Positions 48,238 through 60,093 of a stretch of 64,000 bases of DNA are shown piece by piece. The stretch spans positions 12,749,501 to 12,813,500 of the forward strand of contig CM027381.1 in NCBI GenBank assembly GCA_015680905.1. Direction: 5' to 3'. Position 1 is the first letter of the stretch; each line of letters opens with the position of its first letter. The translations under genes were made by a program, and so were the position numbers. Source of the DNA: Coptis chinensis (taxonomy: Eukaryota; Streptophyta; Magnoliopsida; Ranunculales; Ranunculaceae). The notes beneath the pieces were generated by a model, which worked only from the letters and a program-made list of their open reading frames with translations, was not told the origin of the DNA and made no database searches.

Positions 48238-50023
48238 TCAAAAGAGTTGGGGGTCTAGCCATAAAAACATGATACTAAATGCACCCCTAAACAGAATGAA
48301 GTTGTATAATTGGAAGCAATCATGTAGAAGAATGAATAAAAACTTATGCAACCCATCAATGAACATATGCAAACCATCATGGTGTAGCTGTTTTAAAGAG
48401 GTAGAATGACCAAAAAGATGAATTAGTGATACTTTAGGTGAGAAAATAAAGAAGTATGGATCTTTATGTCTTTCATGAGGCTCAGATGAGGAAAAATAAG
48501 ACAAACTAGGTTTCTCACTACACTCGGTCAAAGCTTGGCTCTCAACTACAGGAATGGTGTACTCATGGAATTATATGCTAGGCAAACAATTTTCACCGTG
48601 AGTGTAGAAAAAATTATAGAGGGTCTCTGAGGCAATTGGCTCAAGTGCAAATTCGAGGTTCCTCTGAAATGGTGAGTGAATGGATGACTTAGTTGTGATA
48701 GATGGTTGGATTTTAGGAGGTGGTAACTCAGGTGGATGGTGGTTGGTTGGTGGTTCATCAGTTGGTGGATCCTCACACGCTCTTAAAAACTCTACATCTG
48801 GCTTGACTAAATCCACAAGGTTGTGGTTCATGGCTTTATCTTTAAGAAATTCATCTATTTCTTCCATTGTTATTTCCTTAGCTACCAAACTAAATTGAGA
48901 TTCACATTACTCTAAAGATGTTACTTCCTTTTTTTCTTACACATTAACTTGTTCATGCCTTAGATTAGAATTGTTAATCTCTATTTCCTCACCCTCTTCC
49001 TCTAAAACAATATAAGTATCCTCAATTGCATCATTCAAATGTGTATAGGAATCGTCCAGCCAAGTGTGGTTAGCAAACACAAAGGCCTGGACATGCTCAA
49101 CAGGAGGGTCCATATTAAGAGAATGCCAATAGTTATCAAATTATTTCCTCTGTCACATCTTTATAAATATCTTCTAATGTGTCATCATTATATTCATCTT
49201 CAGATGGATCAGTGGGAGGTTCCTCGGAGGCATCTCTCAAATTTGAGTGGTCATCCAAAACAAGTCCTAAAGAGTCGTCTTCAAGAATTTCCTCATCCAT
49301 GTGGGGTGTGAAGTCAACAGAATGGTTAATGGGAGGGTCATGGGAAGGTAATGATTCATGAAATTTAGGGTAGGTCATAACTAGGTCGAATGGTGTGGTT
49401 ATGGTAATAGGTTATTCTACTTGTGGGGCGATCTCTAGCAAGGTTGAAAGTTCTGTGTTAAGTGAGGTTAGTATCAATCTTGTCCATTCTAGGTATTATT
49501 TGTTTTGGGCCATTATTTTGTCAAATGTTGTTAACGGAGGGGAAACTTGGTTGTGTGGTTCTGGTTGGTATGGTGTTTGATAGTCATAGGTATTGGAGAA
49601 TGGATATGATATGAGTCCTTCTTGGGATATGGCGTTTGAGTGACTATGGTTGATCTCGTACTGTGATGGGTTAGGTTGAGGTGGAATAAATATGGGACAT
49701 GAATGGGCAGTGTGGTCTAGATCTGAACAAATTGTGCACAAAAAAGTGTTTGGTTTGTTGTACACACTCATTACGGAACTAGAAATAGACGACACTGGTT
49801 GACTCCATGTATTGTTTGGATGACTAGAAAACTCTTGATTTTATGGGTTACTATAAAAATTTGAAAATTGAGGCTTATAATTATTATTATATCCTATAGT
49901 AGGCTCAAACTCTTGATATGATGGGCAATGAGAAGCCCAATGGTAAGGACTACCACAACATGAACATAGTGAAGGGTTTGCATAATAATCACATGATTGT
50001 TCGTCTACATATTGATATGCCAT
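48238..50023 (-). pseudogene. Gag-like protein with two CCHC zinc knuckles, degenerate
   Basis: Minus-strand frame from ATG 50023 with two perfect CX2CX4HX4C knuckles: CSCCGSPYHWASHC (first ~35 residues) and CTICSDLDHTAHSC about 70 residues further. They are in the same frame, separated by one TAA at 49843-49841. The frame continues with a proline/tyrosine-rich part, a stop near 49496 and an acidic part (MDEEILEDDS, EDEYNDD). It then shifts by one at about 48900 into a further ~210 codons (EEIDEFLKDK, a PPTDEPPTNHHPPELPPP block) to 48238. Nucleic-acid binding is inferred from the knuckles. I know no named family with this exact layout. Confidence 0.7.
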
Positions 50024-51339
50024 AATGGTTTTTTTAAAAATATTCTAGGACAATTAATATGAAAATAAAACTCTGACTATAAATTTCTAGATAGGCTTGT
50101 GCGTTGACGTTTACGATATATAATGCTAGATGGTTTTTTTTACCAGACCTTAATCTCATGTAAGGCCAAGTCCAATATGAAAGAAATATAAACAACTATC
50201 AAACAACAACCTGATATACTAGAATTAAAACTCTTCTGACAAAAGAGACGAGGAGTGAAAGAAGGAGTACCCGAATGCCTCCTTGGTACGCGTATGAATA
50301 ACATCTTGTATGCGCAATCCTAGTGTATTTAAGAAGATGGAAACATTGAATATATATAAAAATATGAACAAAATGAGAGCCGGTGACTCACCTAGGAAAA
50401 TCGGGCTTCCTTTAGAAGGGGCGTGGGCACGCTTGGAAACGGGCTTATAAAGGCGTGGGCGCGCTCTTGCTTGACTCGACTTCCAGTACTTTGAGGGCGG
50501 GCGCGCTCAAATGATAGGGTTAATAGGGCATGGGTGTTCACTCCAAAAAATTTGAATTTTTTACAGTAGTTTGCTAAGAAGTCCAATAAGTAGCCTGTAA
50601 AATTTCAGAACAATCAGAGTTATGAAAGTCTTGCTACTGCCCTGCAAAGTTTGTAAGACAGATTTCAGACACAATACAAACAACTGAATGGTTAATCAAT
50701 CAAAATAGAGCCAAAAATCGCCAAAATTTTATTAGAAAATCCTGTCAGATCATGCGTGTTCCTGTAAAACATTTAGAGCAATTGGAGTTCTACAAACTCT
50801 CCTTATCGGTTGTTGTTCCAGAAATTAAGTGTAGCAAAACTGCAGAAATATACTGGAAATAATCCACTAGTTAGGTGATCAAAACAAATAAAAAACACTT
50901 AATATTTTTACTGCAAACTCCTGACTTATGATAAATACTCCTGTAAAAATCTTAGAATTTTTGGAGCTACCTAAGTAACCTTACTCGTCCATTTTTCCCG
51001 AAACTTACGGTTTGAAAGCTGAAATATAACAATGTAAAAATGGTATTAGTTCACTAGGTAAAATAACTTGGAAAAATTTGAAAATATTTTAGTAAATCAA
51101 TAACACCTTAAGGATTATGACTGTAAATATTCAGAATTTTTGAAAATTTACAAACACAAGGGAGGGTGGGTGCGCTCTGAATAAGGAAAAATGGAGGGCG
51201 TGCGCTCCTATGCTTAAAAAAGTGAACAGAACCAAAAACGTAAGAAATAGGAATGAAAAATTAAAAGGGTGTGTGGGTAGAGAATGGGGAATTGCCCCTT
51301 GGATTCAACCAATTGAATTCTTGCCCTGAAAAAGTTTAA
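50024..51339 (-). other. Element 2 leader with GC-rich words
   Basis: Non-coding leader between the zinc-knuckle frame and the PBS. GC-rich words of the form GGGCGTGGGCGCGCTC recur near 50420, 50452, 50493, 51162 and 51193 in an otherwise AT-rich context. Confidence 0.65.
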
Positions 51340-51355
51340 GATGGCAGCGGCGCCA
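51340..51355 (-). promoter_or_regulatory. Primer-binding site, element 2
   Basis: On the minus strand TGGCGCCGCTGCCATC starts two bases after the 5' LTR. TGGCGCCG is the tRNA-Asp-type start used by Athila elements. Confidence 0.8.
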
Positions 51356-51357
51356 TT

Positions 51358-52686
51358 TGATACACCGTAAAAACTCAACTAGATTACTCTAACTTTATTC
51401 TTACGGTATTAATTATTTATTTCCTACTCTCACATGTATATTCATGCAATATATAGAGTCCGGAATTATTCAACTCCTAAACTACCAAGACATAATAGAA
51501 TCCAATTAATCAAATACAAGGAAACAATGGTGAGAGCAATATTTATAGAGGTGAATTTATACTATGAAACTAATTATATGAATTTAACAAAGTCATTGAA
51601 TATGACTTTAATAAAATATGGAGAAGAATAGAGAAGAAATTAAGGAGATTTGATTTCACTTAGATAAATTCCTAATATGTTAGTGTAGATTATTGTAATC
51701 CTAACCAATAAAGATTAAGTAATTGATCCCTAATTATTCATGGCAATCTCTTTAACTAATAATTAGCATGTGAGGAAGTTCAACCCATTCTCATGGCGAA
51801 TCAACTAACCTACTAGAGTGAAACTCTTAAAATACAATAATCCTAACTAATACATCAAGTCTTCATCAAGCTTCATCAAACCCCTCTAATGAAGGTTTAG
51901 CTAGAAGTCATTAGACTATCATTAATAGAATAATAAGAAGAAGACATCATGAAGAACTACTTTATTAAAGATACTTGAATTGAATAAACTAAAATTTTTA
52001 TTAAAAAGTTATAATGGAGGCTATAAACTAAACTAATTAACTAAAACTAAACTAAACTAAAAAGGGAGAGAGAGAGAACCCTAATTTAAAACTAAACTAA
52101 AGAGGGGAGTAGCCAAGTTTTGTTTAGCCTTAAACCTATTTATATAGGAGGGTTAGATTTACAATTTCGTGCATGGGCCTTGGAGCCATGTTTTGGGCCA
52201 TGAAATCAAGCCCAAAACCTAATTACATATGTCTAAAAAGGTTATGTGAAATTACTTCAACACCTTTTTGCATACTATTACAACTCTAATTGGGTCAAGG
52301 CTTAGACCATTAGAAAGCTCTTTCCGAGCCGGTTGTTTTGACATATAATAGGCCCAATTCTGAGGTCTGAGTCCAAAGATACGGCCTGTGGAAGTTCTGT
52401 CGACTTTTCTGCTCTTTTTATACCCGTTGACTTTGACTTTTCAGCTTTGACTAGGCTTTAAAAATGTTTTTTCTCCTTGAAACTTGGGCTTTAATCATAG
52501 AACTTCTTAGCAACCAACTTTTGCTCCTTTCTCTTGCAAAAGTGATATATTTCTTCACATATTTGACTCCAATATCTGAAATACACAAAAACACGTAAAC
52601 AATACTAACTCTTATTTATTATACACATAATTGGTCTAAATGTAATATTATTAAGGGGTTAAAACTACAGTTTTGAGCTCTTATAA
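51358..52686 (-). repeat. 5' LTR of element 2
   Basis: 1,329 bp, highly similar to 44654-46005. Its outer end reads CTTATAA instead of CTTATCA (C to A in the terminal CA), but the following TATAG confirms the boundary. Confidence 0.92.
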
Positions 52687-52691
52687 TATAG

Positions 52692-52907
52692 CAAAATTTA
52701 GAGCTAGTGAAGAGAGAAAATCAGCCTTCTTTGGTGTTGTATTGATCCCAAATGGCTTGGGTACAGTTGCACTAGATTGGTAAGGTTACTGAATTGTTTG
52801 AAGAAGCTAGAAGGATAGTCGAACAAGAGTGTGGCCCATGTCAATTGTCATCCAGATACGCTTGAAGTCTACAACAATCTTGCAACAACTTATAATGCCA
52901 TAGACAG
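52692..52907 (+). pseudogene. KLCR exon fragment, right part with splice donor
   Basis: Continues the exon cut at 44653: KFRASEERKSAFFGVV, then ELFEEARRIVEQECGPC and, after a small shift, HPDTLEVYNNLATTYNAIDR, ending at 52907 directly before GTGAGG, a good splice donor. These are TPR blocks of plant kinesin light chain-related proteins. The retained donor shows that this is a genomic exon, not a processed copy. Stops and frameshifts between blocks (for example near 52782) indicate decay. The next exon was not found before the end of the window. Confidence 0.72.
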
Positions 52908-53871
52908 GTGAGGTTTCCTTCACCATTTGCTCTTTTGCACCTAGGTAACTTATTGATAGGCTTCCTTAGGTAACTCAAAACATATCTTACTGTTTCTGTC
53001 TAGTAAAATGTCATGAAATATTTAGAATTGACTAATACAAATGACACATACTAGATGAGTAGAAGTATCATTTAGTAAAATGGTTCACTATCCATTGCTC
53101 AAAGTTAGGGTTGTTTTGCTCATCGAGTATCATATATCTTTTATACCCATTTCATGCAATTATTTTTTAATTGGATTATTTGCTTATTGTTGTTGGGTTT
53201 TATCCCTCACCATGAGAGTGTGTGAGGAGGAAGAATTGAGGTTTGGGCAAAAGAAGAGGCTAGGATGGTCAAGTCCCACCAACCTAGATGTACGCACAAA
53301 AATGTGTACATAGGTCTAAGCAATTGATTTTAGAGTCGTCACTAACATTATTAAGGAAAAATTGAGTAAAACCTATGTGAAGGACTAGTCCCTCGAACTA
53401 GATGATTATTGGGTTCGGGAGTCAAGGTACGATGTGGGAAGGTGTTAGACACCCACACTCGCCTGGTGAAACCAACCTTACTTCTATTGAGATGTAAAGT
53501 TTTGAGATAGGTGAGTGAAGAAAACTTTGAAATTTAACTACCTAGTTGGATAATCTCCGCTAAATATTTAAAAACTAATAACTATATGCTATGATAAAAC
53601 CAAAAAATAATCATGCTAATATGCAATGCTAAATGAAATAAAATAGAAAAAAAATATGTCACCTTGTTTGGAATGTTGCCTCATACTTGATTGTTGATTG
53701 ACTGATGATTTCAATTGATTTCTTGACGGATGATGATGATGAACTTGATCTTGAATTGACAATCTTGAATTTTGGATTGAAACAGATGATTTGGGAGAAG
53801 AAACAACTTTTGGTGAAATAGAGCTTCTACTCAGGATTGAACTAGGAGAAAAGATGGCTAAAATGAAGAAC
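52908..53871. other. Decayed intron and unclassified repeat
   Basis: Begins as the KLCR intron. From about 53290 the sequence has blocks such as GTCGTCACTAACATTATTAAG, GTTCGGGAGTCAAGGTACG and GTTAGACACCCACACTCGCC, which I associate with plant LTR-type repeats. A possible continuation beyond the LINE ends GTGTCTACA at 61109. The flanking 5-mers CTAGA and CTAAC do not match, so I do not call boundaries. Confidence 0.4.
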
Positions 53872-54268
53872 TAGAAAGAAATAAAATACCCAAATCACAT
53901 TTAACCTTTTCCATCTATCAAACTTCAAAATACCCAATTTGTTTTAATGGGGACCGATTGTGGGAGAATGGGAGTAACTTAGGTAACTTTTACCCCAAGT
54001 TTTTGGTCAGAGAAAGAGCGCTCAACTGGAGAAGCTGATACTCGAACTCTTGGTAGTTTTTCTCCTTTTTTTTTTTCATTTTGCTTAGCTCTCGGGTAAA
54101 ATCCTCTATTTGAAGTTAAGAGAGAAAGTAGTTGCACTCCCTATCTGGTAAAATCCTACACTGAGATACAGTGTGAGTTCAGTATAGGCAGCTCAACTCT
54201 CATGCTTCCATTCTTATCGGGTAAAATCCATCACTGAGAACAGTGAGTGTTCTGATAAGGGTACAAGC

Positions 54269-55860
54269 ATGGATCTTTACGAGTTTGAGTATCCTAGTAT
54301 CTCGTGTTCTGAGACCCAACCTCATTCTGTTCAAACTGCCACCCATGAAAGCAGTGTTGAAGAGCCAACGCAAACTGGCAATCCAGGACCTAGATCTAGC
54401 ATTCCAACCCAGGATAGTGCTCGCATTAATTCGTGGAGTTCTCTGTTTAGTAGAACTGGAGCCGAGGAGTTGAATGTAACCTTTAAGGAGTTCTCCCCCA
54501 TAATAGTTGATGGAGTAGCGCAAGTTCCTGTGGAACTAGTTGAACAAGGGATTAAGTATTGGGATGAGCATCTGGTGGGGTATTTTCTGGATAAACGGTT
54601 GTCGTTCCTCACGGTAAAGGATGTACTGGAGAAACAGTGAAGATTGAAAGGGTTGGTGGATATTACTACAGATAAATATTTATTTTACATGAGTTATACG
54701 AGCGCTAAAGACCGGTAAATGGTCTTGGAAAGTGGACCAGTGTTCATCGTGGGTAGGGTGTTTGTAATAAAGCCATGGTCAGTGGAGGTTGATAACTATA
54801 GAAAAGAGATATACTATTCCGCGGTGTGTTTAAAGCATTGGGGCGTACCAAAGGAAATGTGGACCTTTGAAGGACTATCCTATCTAGCGAGTTTGATTGG
54901 AGGAACTCCAAAGTTCATGGATGAAGCGACAACAAAATGCAAAAGCTTATCTTTTGCTTGATTCTGCATCGAATTCCCTGTAAACCACAGTTACAAAGAA
55001 AGTATTAAGATAAAAGCGGGAGCTCGAGAGATAGTCATTCCACTAGAGTACCCTTAGAAGCCTTTATCCGGTGAAAAATGTAACTGCTTTGGGCATGTAA
55101 CAAACCAGTGTGGAGTAAGGACCACTGTGGTGTGGGCACGAAGGCAAAATGGTCAAAATTATGGCGCACAGAGAGACATAGCGAGAAAAGACACAGGGAG
55201 GCAAGAAGTTGGAAACACAAGTGGACATGGGGCTGATGTAGGGGAGCTATAGATTGTAGCTGTGGATGGTAACCAACCAGAAGGCAACAATGAACAGTAC
55301 GGGACATCTAAGAGAAATAGGACTGAGATAACAAGCTCAGTGAGTTTAGGGAACGAAAATGTGAATGGTACAGCTGAAGAACAAGAAGTACATGAGGTCC
55401 AGGAGGAAGGGGCAGGATTGCTAACACTGAGATACCGCTGAGTTTAAGGACTGGAAACACAAGTGTGATGGAAGAAAACACAACAACAAGTAGTATGAGT
55501 CTAGTATCATAAGGAAGAGTCGAATGTACCTATGCTGTGCAAGACATGTCAGAACAACCATTAGCAGTGATGCAAGCACCTCTGCAGCAAGTGCACCCTG
55601 GTGTAGAGATGTTTTGTGTAGAAAGAAACATCTTCGAGGAACTAGCGGAACTGGAAGATGACGATCTATCTGATGCAGAGCCAGAATTGTTTGGAGATAA
55701 GGATGGTACGCCTAGACTGTCACAAGTAGAAGTAGAAAGCACCCCAGTTCTAATAAGGGCACAAAAGAACAATACAGCACAACAACAACAACAGCAGTCT
55801 CAAACTGGAAAGAGAGGGAGGGAAAGACCAAAAGGGAGTGGAAAGAAGAAAGGTCGTTAA
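54269..55860 (+). pseudogene. LINE ORF1, DUF4283-like
   Basis: Starts MDLYEFEYPS at ATG 54269. Blocks INSWSSLFSR, VDGVAQVPVELVEQGIKYW, LVGYFLDKRLSFLTV, VLESGPVFIVGR, FEGLSYLASLIGGTPKFMD and LSFA match the DUF4283 domain of plant LINE ORF1 and gag-like proteins. A degenerate knuckle (CNCFGHVTNQC) lies near 55085. The C-terminal part (55537-55860) is acidic, then glutamine-, glycine- and lysine-rich. Stops occur at about 54640, 54718 and 54961, and at several places between 55055 and 55510. Confidence 0.8.
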
Positions 55861-55868
55861 TCTTATAA

Positions 55869-58800
55869 ATGATTAAGATTAGTAGTTGGAATGTTAGGGG
55901 GTTGAATGATTGTACAAAAGCTAAGCAGATGAACAAGTTTCTAACGGAGAATAGGATAAAATGTATAGGGTTACTGGAAACTAAGGTACGTATGGAGCGC
56001 TTTATCACTGTTAAGAATATGGTATGTCCATTGTGGGGAACAGTTCATAACTACGCTAGTGATAAGTATGGGAGGATATGGCTTAGCTGGGACCAAAGTT
56101 TTATGGAAATAGAAAAGGAAGTGGAAGGGGATCAATTTTTGCACTCTAAGGTAAAGATTTTGCAGAATGGAATAAGCTTCTCTCTCACTATGATATATGC
56201 CAGTAATAATGTCCGAAAGAGACAAATTTTATGGGAAGAATTAGAAGCTCTTAGTGTCGGCATCCAGGGGCCATGGTGTGTAATGGGAGACTTTAATAAT
56301 GTGTTATACTCCCATGAAAGAATTGGAGATAGGGCTGTGCACCCAAGAGAAACCCAGCCGTTTACAAGATGTTTGAATAAAGTAGGGCTGTTCGACCACA
56401 CTGCATCAGGGAGTTTCTTCACTTGGAATAGTGGCAGAGATAATATTAGGAAGTGGTCGAAGATTGACCAGTGTCTTGTCAATGCCGGCTGGTCTACTCT
56501 ATCATTGGCAACAAAGGTGGAAGTGTTACCTCAAGGTGTGTCTGATCACTGCCCTTTGGTTATGACTTTCCTTGATTCCTTCAGGAGTCATCCACCGTTC
56601 AGGTTCTGTAATGCCTGGTTACTACATAATGATTTTGAGAATACACTTTAAGAGTGTTGGGATGTAGCAGACTATGGCAGCCCATCTTTTATGTTGGCAA
56701 AAAAGTTAAAGAATTTAAAGGGAGTGCTAAAAGGGTGGACCAAAGCTTTTTGCAATGACATTCAAAGAGTGGTAGCAGTAACAAGACAAGAACTCCTTAC
56801 AACTTAAGCAATGCTACATCAGAACCCTTTGGACGGTGTCCTTAGTGCCCAAGAGTTTGAGTTGAGAGATAAGCTATGTAGGTTGCTGAAAATGGAGGAA
56901 GCAGACTTGTTTCAAAAAACTGATATTGACTGGATGCGCTTTGGAGACAAATGTAGTGTATATTTCTTTAATGCACTGAAGGAGAGGAAGTCAAGGAATT
57001 ATGTATGGGAAATTGATGATGCACAAGGAACTAGAAGGGAAGGGAAGGGAAAGAACCTGTAGCTAATGCATTTCTACAATTTTACACTGACCTTCTTGGT
57101 GTCCATTCAGAGGCATATTGTGATCGTGGGATACTGAGCAATATTCAGGTGATGGAAATAGATTCAGTAACTAGCTGTTTTTTGGTATCCCCCGTTTCTG
57201 ACAAGGAAATAAAGGACGCCTTATTCGATATGGAGGATAATAAGGCACCTGGACCCGATGGTTTCAATGCTTGCTTCTTCAAGAAAAGTTGGGCTACTAT
57301 TGGAGATGATTTCACCAGAGCTATCAAGTACACTTTTCTCCACAAAAAGTTGGCCAGAGGTATAAATTCCATGTTTCTCTGTCTCATCCCAAAAATGAGA
57401 AATGCTTCTTCTGTTACTTCGTTTAGACCTATTGCTTATTATAATATCATTTATAAATGTGTGTCTAAAGTACTAACCAATAGAATGAAGTCTTGTATCT
57501 CTTCCTTGATATCCTGCTCCCAATCAGCTTTTATTTCGGGGAGGTCTATCCAAGACAATCTGCTTATGGCTCATGAGTTACTAAGAGGTTACTCAAGAAA
57601 GCATGGTCAGAAGAGATGTGCCATAAAGCTGGATATAAAGAAGGCCTATGATTCTATTTCTGGGCAAGCTATGGAGACTATTTTGCATAGGTTCAAGTTC
57701 CCTCTTCTATTCATTGAATGGCTCCAAATGTGTTATGTCTCTCCTCTATACTCAATGATGGTTAACGGGACACCAGAAGGTTATTTTGAAGGGAAAAGAG
57801 GACTCAGGCAGGGCGATCCAGTCTCCCCTTATTTCTTTGTTCTTGTCATGGAAGTTCTGAGTGCTTTCCTCTATCAAGATCTCAAGGTGAATAAAATAAA
57901 TTCTCATTCAAAGTGTAGGAAGCTCGCAATATCCCATTTATGCTTTGCAAATGATGTGTTACTTTTTTGCAAAGGTAATATTGAATCTATGATGGCCATA
58001 AAGGATACTCTGCATACCTTCTCCCAGGCAACATGACTCCATTTTAGCAATGAAAAAACTACCCTCCTCACGAGTAGTATGATTGAAGTGGAAGGGCAGG
58101 AACTAGCATCAGTTCTTAATATATCCATTGTTACTCCACCGGTGACATACCTCGGTCTGCCCCTAACTGCATCAAGAATAGGGATTCGAGAAAGCTTACT
58201 GCTTATTGAACAAATTATTGCGAAAATCTCGAACTAGAAGAATAAAGACCTTAATAGAGCAGGAAGAGTGCAACTGGTTAAGTCGGCGTTGTCATCTTTC
58301 CAAACTTATTGGGCTCGAACTTTTGTCTTACCTAAGATAGTGATTGACAAGGTGGCAAAAATGTGCAATAGATTCATATGGGCAGGGCCAAAAATGGAAA
58401 AGAAGATGCATCACGCAAGCCATGCCACCCTTAGAATGGATAAAGAACAAGGTGGGCTTGGTATTGTTGATCCTAGAACCTGGAATCAAGCGGCCTACTG
58501 TGGCTCGATTTTTAAGCATGTGGGTCAAATGGTCATGGGAACACCAAATAAAGCAGAAGTATTTCTGGACAATGAAGGCTCCGAAGGACTGTTCATGGGT
58601 GTGGAGAGGCATATTGAAACATAGAGAAATCGCATAGAGGTTTACAAGGCATTGTATTGCAAATGGGAATAGTACGAGCTTCTGGCATGACCCTTGGTGC
58701 TCAGGATCCCTCATCTTAAATGAGCACTCCAGGGAGCTACTAGCTCATGTTGTTCTAGAGGATGCAAAAGTTACAGAAGTAATAACTGATGGGTATTGGT

Positions 58801-60019
58801 CAAGAAGCATCAGGGACTTACAGGATAGTGAGATCAAGAAATGAATTTTAGGAACTGAAATAAATTCCTATATTCCGGAGGATGAGGTAACATGGACACC
58901 GAGTAGCTCAGGAGAGTTTTCTACAGCATCAGCCTATGCCGTCTTAAAAATGTGAGAAGCAAAGTAAAGTGGTACAAGATAGTATGGGGGAAGTTATCTG
59001 TTCCGAAGCATTCATTTACCAGTTGGCAGCTATTCTCGGGTTGTCTACCAACACAAAACCGGCTGATGCAGAAGAAAGTGATAGGATAATCCAAATGTTG
59101 TTTATGCGGCAGTCATGAGGAGAGTTCAGCGCACCTATTTTTTTATTACTCCTACTCCAAAATTGTATGGCAAGATTTTAAGAGGGCTTTGGGATTACCA
59201 TATATGGTCAGAGACTCCCATCGTGAGTGGTACTACCTGATGCGCCTGTGCAGGAATAACACATTGAGTTCTGAGATCTTTCGAACGTTCACATGTGTAG
59301 CAGTCCAAGCCATTTGGACCAAAAGGAACTGGAGATTAAAGAAGTATAGGTTTAGAATAGCAGAGGTTGTCAGCCAAAAGGTAATCAATAGCATGAAAGT
59401 GTATATGGGTAAATCGATAGATTCGGTGAAGGAGGATGTAGCAACAAAACTGCTGCTGGCAAAATTGGATATCGGGGCAACTTTCAAGCAAAGAGAAGAA
59501 CAGTGGATCAGCTAGAACAAACCGGAAGTAGGTACGTTTGCGTTAAACTCCGATGGATCAGTACAAAATGGAAAGGCTTCTTATGGGGGTGCGCTGAGGG
59601 ACTGGAAAGGTGATGTGTTGATGGCGTATTGTGGCAGTTCTCTTAACCTATCTGTGTTGTATCAGGAGCTCTTGGGAATTTAAAAAGGGCTAGCAGGTGC
59701 AATAGAAATGAACATAAGAAAGGTCCAAGTGCAATCGGATTCTCTACAGGGAGTCCAAATCTTAAATAGGAAGGAGAAACCACCATGGCATTGCAGGAAT
59801 ATAGTAGCTCACATTCACAATGAGATGTTGAAGTTTGAGGTAGTAACAGTCAAACATGTATTCAGGGAGAGTAATGTAGTGGAAAATTATTTGTCAAGAG
59901 TGAGTAGTGAAATATGTCTTGGTATTTTGTACTTTATTCCCCCATTGGATCACACACTTAATGATATGATCAAGGGGGATAAAGAAGGAAAAATGTACCT
60001 TAGAGCTTGCTTTAAATAA
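55869..60019 (+). pseudogene. LINE ORF2: endonuclease, RT, RNase H
   Basis: The 55869-56651 part is an apurinic-type endonuclease: SWNVRGLN, LLETKV, GDFNNVLYSHER, SDHCPLVM. RT at 57149-58036 has APGPDGFNACFFKKSW, FISGRSIQDN, LDIKKAYDSIS, LRQGDPVSPYFFVLVME and FANDVLLF. The last is the catalytic box, FADD in related LINEs, with the first Asp changed to Asn. A decayed zinc-binding region follows (about 58900-59150), then RNase H (59545-60019: NSDGS, YQELLGI, VQSDSLQGVQ, FRESNVVENYLSR) with its last Asp also replaced by Asn. Frame breaks lie near 56651, 56807, 57062, 58036 and 58620. Confidence 0.88.
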
Positions 60020-60093
60020 AAGGTTGGGGCAGCATGAATCCCTAGTTATTAAAAAAAAAAAAAAAAAAAAAAAAGAAAAATAAAATGAAGAAC

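Larger units (their letters stand above)
44654..52686 (-). mobile_element. Athila-family non-autonomous retrotransposon (element 2)
   Basis: An 8,033-bp element in minus orientation with the perfect TSD TATAG (44649-44653 and 52687-52691). LTRs are 51358-52686 (5') and 44654-46005 (3'). PPT, PBS, leader and 3' non-coding region correspond to element 1. No RT, RNase H, integrase or protease is recognisable. The interior has instead one degenerate zinc-knuckle reading frame. It therefore looks like a derived form that depended on autonomous Athila elements for mobility. Confidence 0.9.
53872..60080 (+). mobile_element. Near full-length L1-type LINE
   Basis: A 6.2-kb insertion flanked by the perfect 13-bp repeat TAAAATGAAGAAC (53859-53871 and 60081-60093), ending in an A tail at about 60052-60080. 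It has a ~400-bp 5' UTR, ORF1 (54269-55860) and ORF2 (55869-60019). Stops and frameshifts break both, so it is inactive, but domain order is complete: DUF4283-like, endonuclease, RT, zf-RVT region, RNase H. Confidence 0.92.

Noticed and set aside
48680-49361. Glycine/tryptophan- and serine-rich plus-strand frames
   Set aside because: They are antisense shadows of the proline-rich and acidic parts of the minus-strand zinc-knuckle frame.
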